Assembly: GCA_937996535.1 (NCBI GenBank)
Contig: CALKVF010000043.1
Location: 1-9,749 of the forward strand
Reading direction: 5' to 3'
DNA from: an uncultured Novosphingobium sp.
GTDB lineage: Bacteria > Pseudomonadota > Alphaproteobacteria > Sphingomonadales > Sphingomonadaceae
Length of the DNA stretch: 9,749 nucleotides
Positions 6,431 through 9,749 of the stretch are shown piece after piece (positions within the stretch are counted from its first letter, which is position 1; the number at the start of each line of letters is the position of its first letter). The translations under genes and the position numbers were made by a program. The notes under the pieces are model-generated. The model was not told the origin of the DNA. It did not search any database and saw only the letters and a list, made by a program, of their open reading frames with translations.

Positions 6431-7594
6431 TTAGGGCTGGGCCGCTTCGTGGAAGCGCCCGACCGCGGCACCAACCTGGTGCATCATTTCCATCCGCGCC
6501 GGGATCGGCAGGGTCGTGCGGCCAATCAGCACCACCACGGCATACCAGGTGCCATCGGGCGCCTGCATCAGCGCCACGTCGTTATAGCCGGTCGCCACGC
6601 GTTGCAGTTCCTGCCCGGTCCCGGTCTTGTGGAACACCTTCCAGCCGCGCGGCGCGCCGGCCTTGAGCCGCAGCGGGCCGCTATGGGTCTTGGCGAGGAT
6701 GCCCATCATCACGCCGGTGGATTCGGGCGAAAGCAGTTGTCCCGTTGCCAGCCGGCCCAGCGCCTTGGCCATCCCGGCGGGCTGGGCCCCATCGATCGGA
6801 TCGGCAACATAGCGTTCGAGCAGCGCGGTGCGCTGCGCCATCGGCACGCGGGCGCGCGCTTCTTCAAAATTGCGACCCAGGGATAGCTGCTGCGACCAGC
6901 TGATCCCGGAAATCCCGCTTTGCAGCAGGCGTTCGCCCGGGCCAAAGCGGATCCCCTCGATGCCCTTGTCCTTGAGCATGGCGCGAACCCGGTCGGGCCC
7001 GCCCACGGTCCACAGCAGCCGGTCGTTGGCGGTATTGTCCGACAGCGACAGCGCGTTCTTCATCAAGGCTTCGACCGGCTTGGTCACCGCGCCGGTTTCG
7101 AGCACTTCCCAGCGCAGCGGCTGGTTGAACAGGGTAAGGTCGGCCGGGCGGATGGTCAGCGGATCGTCAAGCTTGAGCCGGCCCGCATCGACCGTGTCGA
7201 GCACGGTCAGCGAAACCCACAGCTTCGAGACGCTTTGCTGGGGAAAATATTCACCGAGCCGCTCGCCCACCACCCAATCGCAGCCCGCCTTGGTCACAGC
7301 GATCCCTACCTTGCCGTTGAACGCGCGGGCGATCCGGGTCAGATCCTGCTGGAGCGCGGCGGGCTTGGCGCGGCAATCGGCGTGATAGGGCGGCGCATAA
7401 TGCACCCGCGCCCGCGCCGTGGTGATCAGGCCAGCCGGACCATCAGGCCCGCCACCCCATAACAAAAACAAGCCGATAAGCAGCGCCGCCAGCGCGCTGG
7501 CGGCAACCCAACGGTGGCGGCCAAGGCGGCTTTCCGCCTTGCCAAGCGCGGCACTGAGCGAGGTCTGTCGGTCACGGTGAAGAAGCGAGGGCAT
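6431..7594 (-). CDS. Membrane-anchored class A beta-lactamase-like serine hydrolase with extended omega-loop region
   Basis: A 387-residue protein from the ATG at 7594. Residues ~28-48 form one hydrophobic segment after a 27-residue basic cytoplasmic leader, suggesting a signal anchor (a cleavable signal ending near ARA is possible) with the enzyme domain in the periplasm. Catalytic motifs of the class A serine beta-lactamase/PBP fold are present: Ser121-Val-Ser-Lys124 (SxxK nucleophile), Ser185-Asp-Asn187 (SDN) and His322-Lys-Thr-Gly325 (KTG). Twenty-three residues after the GGP turn comes Glu221-Arg-Leu-Leu-Gln225. This is the same spacing as TEM Glu166, but reads ExxLQ instead of ExxLN. 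From that Glu to the Pro that precedes the PAxMA-like helix there are 51 residues against 17 in TEM, so about 34 residues are inserted. Cys74 and Cys105 could form a disulfide. It could be a beta-lactamase, a DD-peptidase-like enzyme or another hydrolase; resistance should not be assumed. It is the second gene of a minus-strand pair. Confidence 0.88.
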   Translation of the reverse strand: MPSLLHRDRQTSLSAALGKAESRLGRHRWVAASALAALLIGLFLLWGGGPDGPAGLITTARARVHYAPPYHADCRAKPAALQQDLTRIARAFNGKVGIAVTKAGCDWVVGERLGEYFPQQSVSKLWVSLTVLDTVDAGRLKLDDPLTIRPADLTLFNQPLRWEVLETGAVTKPVEALMKNALSLSDNTANDRLLWTVGGPDRVRAMLKDKGIEGIRFGPGERLLQSGISGISWSQQLSLGRNFEEARARVPMAQRTALLERYVADPIDGAQPAGMAKALGRLATGQLLSPESTGVMMGILAKTHSGPLRLKAGAPRGWKVFHKTGTGQELQRVATGYNDVALMQAPDGTWYAVVVLIGRTTLPIPARMEMMHQVGAAVGRFHEAAQP

Positions 7595-7600
7595 GGTAGA

Positions 7601-7604
7601 CCCC
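7601..7604 (-). promoter_or_regulatory. Ribosome binding site fixing the start of the class A-like hydrolase
   Basis: On the minus strand GGGG ends six bases before the ATG at 7594 (TTGGGGTCTACC then ATG). The frame could also be opened four codons earlier at a TTG (7606), but that TTG abuts the GGGG itself and has no ribosome binding site of its own. The ATG is preferred. Confidence 0.5.
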
Positions 7605-7608
7605 AAGC

Positions 7609-7654
7609 CCTAGGACAAGCCTCGCAGCGGGGTAAATATGCGCTTGCCCCTAGG
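7609..7654. repeat. Imperfect CCTAGG-ended inverted repeat in the leader of the class A-like hydrolase
   Basis: CCTAGG-A-CAAGC at 7609-7620 is mirrored by GCTTG-CC-CCTAGG at 7642-7654. Pairing gives 5 bp (CAAGC/GCTTG) and 6 bp (CCTAGG/CCTAGG) separated by a one-against-two internal loop, around a 21-base centre. The left arm lies 14 bases before the start codon at 7594 and just outside its GGGG site. It could be an operator for a dimeric regulator or a leader hairpin. The centre read on the minus strand contains the only AT-rich stretch of the gap (CATATTTAC), which could hold a -10 element. Function is inference. Confidence 0.4.
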
Positions 7655-7680
7655 CGCGGCGAATGCCCCGCCCGCCGCGC
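7654..7680 (-). terminator. GC-rich hairpin between the two hydrolase genes (weak terminator candidate)
   Basis: An 8-bp perfect inverted repeat (GCGCGGCG / CGCCGCGC) with an 11-base loop lies about 20 bases past the stop of the upstream hydrolase on the minus strand. No T-run follows in that direction, so it may be only a weak or Rho-assisted stop, or a by-product of high GC content. If it functions, the two hydrolases are separate transcription units. The 105-base gap 7595-7699 holds no gene. Confidence 0.3.
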
Positions 7681-7699
7681 TCAACCGCCGGTCGTGCGC

Positions 7700-8836
7700 T
7701 CAGCCGTAGGCCATCCGCTCCAGCGCGCCGAACATGGCAAGCGCGCGCGGATCGCCGAACGGCGAGAGCTGGCTCATGAACACCCCGGCCACGCCCTTGA
7801 CCGGATCGATCCAGTAATAGGAGTTGAAAATCCCGGCCCAGGCAAGGCTTCCGGCCGAGCGGCCATTGGGGCCGGGTTCGGGATTGATCAGGAAACCAAG
7901 CCCCCAGCCGGTGTGCTGATCGGGGAAGGTATCATAAGGCTGGGCCATTTCGGGCATGGCCGTGCCCATGTAACCGGCGCGCAGCGGGGCAACCTGATTG
8001 CGCCCCATTTCGGCGACGGTTTCGGCCGCCAGCACGCGCGCGCCGTCCAGTTCGCCGCCACGCAGCATCATCTGCAGGAACCGGGCATAGTCGGGCGCGG
8101 TCGAAACCAGGCCGCCGCCGCCCATGTCGAATTCACCCCCGCCGAGATAGACCGGGATCGACTGCAGCCCATCCTCGGCGGTGCGGGCGTGGACCTTGGC
8201 CGCGCCTTCGGGCAGCGCATCGAGGAAGGCCGTGTTCGTCATGCCGAGCGGAGCGAACAGGTTCTGGCGCAGATATTCGCCCAGCCGCTGGCCGGTCACC
8301 GCTTCGATTGCCTGGCCGGCCCAGTCGATCGAGACGCTGTATTCCCAGCGCTCCCCCGGATCGAACATCAGCGGCATCCGGATCGTATCGAGGCTGCCCG
8401 CCTTGGGCATCCCCACCGCGCCATAATATTGCAACACTTCGGGATGGATGAAGGCATAGCCGAAGCCGGCGGTATGGGTCAGCAGGTGGCGCAGGGTGAT
8501 CGGGCGAACGGCGCTGCGGGTCTGGGGTTTGCCGGCGGCATCAAAGCCGGTCAGCACCTGCGGGTCAGCCAGTTCGGGCAGGACATCGCCGATCGGCGCA
8601 TCAAGCGACAGGCGCCCCTGCTCGACCAGCTGCATAGCCCCGGCGGTTACCAGGGCCTTGGTCATCGAGGCGATCTGGAACGGCGTATCCGCCCCCATCG
8701 GCGCGCCGCCGGGGGTGGTATCGCCAAAGGCCCGCACATAGCGCGCCCCCTCGCCATCGAGGATCATGGTCACCGCGCCGGCAAGGCCGGAGGCGGCGAA
8801 GGCGGATTCAAGCTCGGCATCCTTTATCATGTGCAT
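7700..8836 (-). CDS. Serine hydrolase of the beta-lactamase superfamily, family VIII esterase-like (EstB-like)
   Basis: A 378-residue protein beginning MHMIKDAELE, with no signal peptide or membrane segment, so probably cytoplasmic. The class C beta-lactamase/EstB-type arrangement is visible: Ser57-Met-Thr-Lys60 (nucleophile and general base partner) close to the N-terminus, Tyr166-Ser-Val (the Y-x-x base motif, in WEYSVSIDWAG), and Trp333-Ala-Gly335 in place of the KTG box. W-x-G at this place is typical of family VIII carboxylesterases, not of beta-lactamases. HLLTHTAGF (117-125) is a common stretch of this superfamily. The expected reaction is hydrolysis of an ester or small amide; the substrate is unknown. 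The ATG at 8836 has GGAAG 11 bases upstream; a second ATG at 8830 is possible. The gene diverges from nadE with only 35 bases between start codons, and it is followed on the same strand by a distantly related hydrolase. Confidence 0.92.
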   Translation of the reverse strand: MHMIKDAELESAFAASGLAGAVTMILDGEGARYVRAFGDTTPGGAPMGADTPFQIASMTKALVTAGAMQLVEQGRLSLDAPIGDVLPELADPQVLTGFDAAGKPQTRSAVRPITLRHLLTHTAGFGYAFIHPEVLQYYGAVGMPKAGSLDTIRMPLMFDPGERWEYSVSIDWAGQAIEAVTGQRLGEYLRQNLFAPLGMTNTAFLDALPEGAAKVHARTAEDGLQSIPVYLGGGEFDMGGGGLVSTAPDYARFLQMMLRGGELDGARVLAAETVAEMGRNQVAPLRAGYMGTAMPEMAQPYDTFPDQHTGWGLGFLINPEPGPNGRSAGSLAWAGIFNSYYWIDPVKGVAGVFMSQLSPFGDPRALAMFGALERMAYG

Positions 8837-8847
8837 TGGCTAACCGG

Positions 8848-8852
8848 CTTCC
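8848..8852 (-). promoter_or_regulatory. Ribosome binding site for the family VIII esterase-like gene
   Basis: GGAAG on the minus strand is 11 bases before the ATG at 8836. The alternative ATG at 8830 would have no suitable site, so 8836 is the better start. This same short gap also holds the nadE ribosome site on the other strand. Confidence 0.45.
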
Positions 8853-8860
8853 ACGCCCTA

Positions 8861-8866
8861 GGGAAG
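8861..8866 (+). promoter_or_regulatory. Ribosome binding site of nadE
   Basis: GGGAAG with five bases to the ATG at 8872 is a good Shine-Dalgarno sequence. It overlaps the palindrome CCCTAGGG (8856-8863). A TATCAT hexamer at 8825-8830 could be a -10 element, but no -35 at proper spacing was found. The nadE promoter would then lie partly inside the first codons of the divergent gene. Confidence 0.5.
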
Positions 8867-8871
8867 ACCTC

Positions 8872-9749
8872 ATGGTAGATACGCTTTCCATCACGCTGGC
8901 CCAGCTCAACCAGTCGGTCGGGGATATCGCGGGCAATGCCGCCGCGATGCTGGCCGCCCGCGACCGTGCGCGCGCCGCGCGCGCCGATCTGATCGTGTTC
9001 CCCGAAATGCAGCTGATCGGCTACCCGCCGGAAGATCTGGTGCTCAAGCCCGCGCTGATCGAACGCGCGGCCAGCGAACTGGAAAAGATGGCGCTGGCCA
9101 CCGCCGATGGCGGCCCGGCGATGCTGGTGGGCAGCGTGTTCGTGCTCGACGGCAACCTCCACAACGGGGTCGCCCTGCTCGATGAAGGCAAGGTCGCGCA
9201 GGTCCGCCTCAAGCACGAATTGCCCAACTACGGCACCTTTGATGAAGTGCGCCTGTTCCAGCCCGGCCCGCTACCCGAACCGATCGTGTTCAAGGGCGTG
9301 ATGATCGGCCTGCCGATCTGCGAGGACATCTGGCACCCCAACGTCTGCCGCCACCTGGCCGATTTCGGCGCCGAACTGCTCATCTGCATCAACGGCAGCC
9401 CTTACGAAATCGACAAGGACACGCTCAGGATCGATGGCGTGGCCAAGCGCCGCGCGGTCGATACCGGTCTGCCGCTGGCCTATCTCAACCGCGTGGGCGG
9501 GCAGGACGAACTGGTGTTCGACGGGGCCAGCTTCGTGGTCAACGGCGATGGCAGTCTGGCTGTGCAGATGACCGACTGGGAAGAACAGGAAGTCACCACC
9601 CGCTGGACCCGCACCGCCCAGGGCTGGCGCTGTGATCAGGGTGAAATCGCCGCGCTCGCCGATCACCCGGCCGACATCTATTGCGCGATGGTGCTGGCGC
9701 TGCGCGACTATGTCGATCGCAACCGCTTCCCCGGCGTGGTGCTGGGCCT
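8872..9749 (+). CDS. nadE: Glutamine-dependent NAD(+) synthetase, N-terminal part, cut by window edge
   Basis: This enzyme amidates deamido-NAD to NAD using ATP, with ammonia released from glutamine by its N-terminal glutaminase domain and channelled to the C-terminal synthetase domain. It is the last step of NAD biosynthesis, in the cytoplasm. About 292 codons are visible with no stop. Residues 1 to ~265 are the nitrilase-fold glutaminase domain with its complete catalytic triad: Glu45 (in FPEMQLIGYPPEDL), Lys114 (in RLKHELPNYGTFDE) and Cys150 (in GLPICEDIWHP). INGSPYE and the YLNRVGGQDELVFDG stretch are further hallmarks of this family. The window stops at RFPGVVLG. In the family the ATP-binding SGGxDS loop follows immediately, so the synthetase domain should begin just past the edge. 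Start at ATG 8872 is supported by GGGAAG and by the usual family N-terminus (ITLAQLNQSVGD). Confidence 0.96.
   Translation, partial: MVDTLSITLAQLNQSVGDIAGNAAAMLAARDRARAARADLIVFPEMQLIGYPPEDLVLKPALIERAASELEKMALATADGGPAMLVGSVFVLDGNLHNGVALLDEGKVAQVRLKHELPNYGTFDEVRLFQPGPLPEPIVFKGVMIGLPICEDIWHPNVCRHLADFGAELLICINGSPYEIDKDTLRIDGVAKRRAVDTGLPLAYLNRVGGQDELVFDGASFVVNGDGSLAVQMTDWEEQEVTTRWTRTAQGWRCDQGEIAALADHPADIYCAMVLALRDYVDRNRFPGVVLG

Noticed and set aside
6431..7594. Antibiotic resistance gene call for the class A-like hydrolase
   Set aside because: The fold motifs are present, but the omega-loop region is altered and the context is not a mobile element. Motifs alone do not show beta-lactam hydrolysis.
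7514..8878. 454-codon plus-strand open frame opposite both hydrolase genes
   Set aside because: It covers two genes with clear catalytic motifs on the other strand. Its translation is rich in Arg, Gly, Ala and His with no recognisable domain, as is typical for antisense shadows in high-GC DNA.

Overview
The window looks like a chromosomal segment of a high-GC alphaproteobacterium, most likely a member of the Sphingomonadales (Novosphingobium, Sphingobium or Erythrobacter-like). This is judged from the alphaproteobacterial style of RpoC, the strong G/C preference at third codon positions, and the combination of DUF2334, DUF2141 and GT4 genes next to a glutamine-dependent NAD synthetase. No mobile element, CRISPR array, tRNA or rRNA is visible. 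The placement is recalled family knowledge, not a search result.

Layout. (1) 1-2804, plus strand: the C-terminal two-thirds of rpoC, open at the left edge, closed by a strong hairpin at 2834-2861. (2) 2924-6418, plus strand: a tight four-gene run consisting of a DUF2334 polysaccharide-deacetylase-like protein, a polytopic membrane protein, an exported DUF2141 protein and a GT4 glycosyltransferase. Gaps are 15, -4 (ATGA overlap) and 10 bases, so this is very probably one operon. (3) 6431-8836, minus strand: two serine hydrolases of the SxxK superfamily in tandem. The upstream one (7700-8836) is a cytoplasmic family VIII esterase-like protein. The downstream one (6431-7594) is a membrane-anchored class A beta-lactamase-like protein with an unusually long omega-loop region. 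(4) 8872 to the right edge, plus strand: the start of nadE, covering the glutaminase (nitrilase-fold) domain and cut just before the synthetase domain.

How the genes may work together. rpoC and nadE are housekeeping genes that bracket an accessory-like stretch concerned with the envelope. In the four-gene run, two enzymes without export signals (deacetylase and glycosyltransferase) would act in the cytoplasm or at the inner membrane face, the polytopic protein sits in the membrane, and the DUF2141 protein is exported. That arrangement fits assembly, modification and transfer of a glycolipid or lipid-linked glycan. The substrate cannot be read from the sequence. This operon is the best candidate here for an undescribed system.

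Regulatory signals are sparse. All three CTAG tetramers I found in the window lie as CCTAGG in the two short gene-start regions of the hydrolase/nadE part. Two of them form the ends of an imperfect inverted repeat just upstream of the class A-like gene. Long reverse-strand frames opposite the real genes are high-GC shadows.
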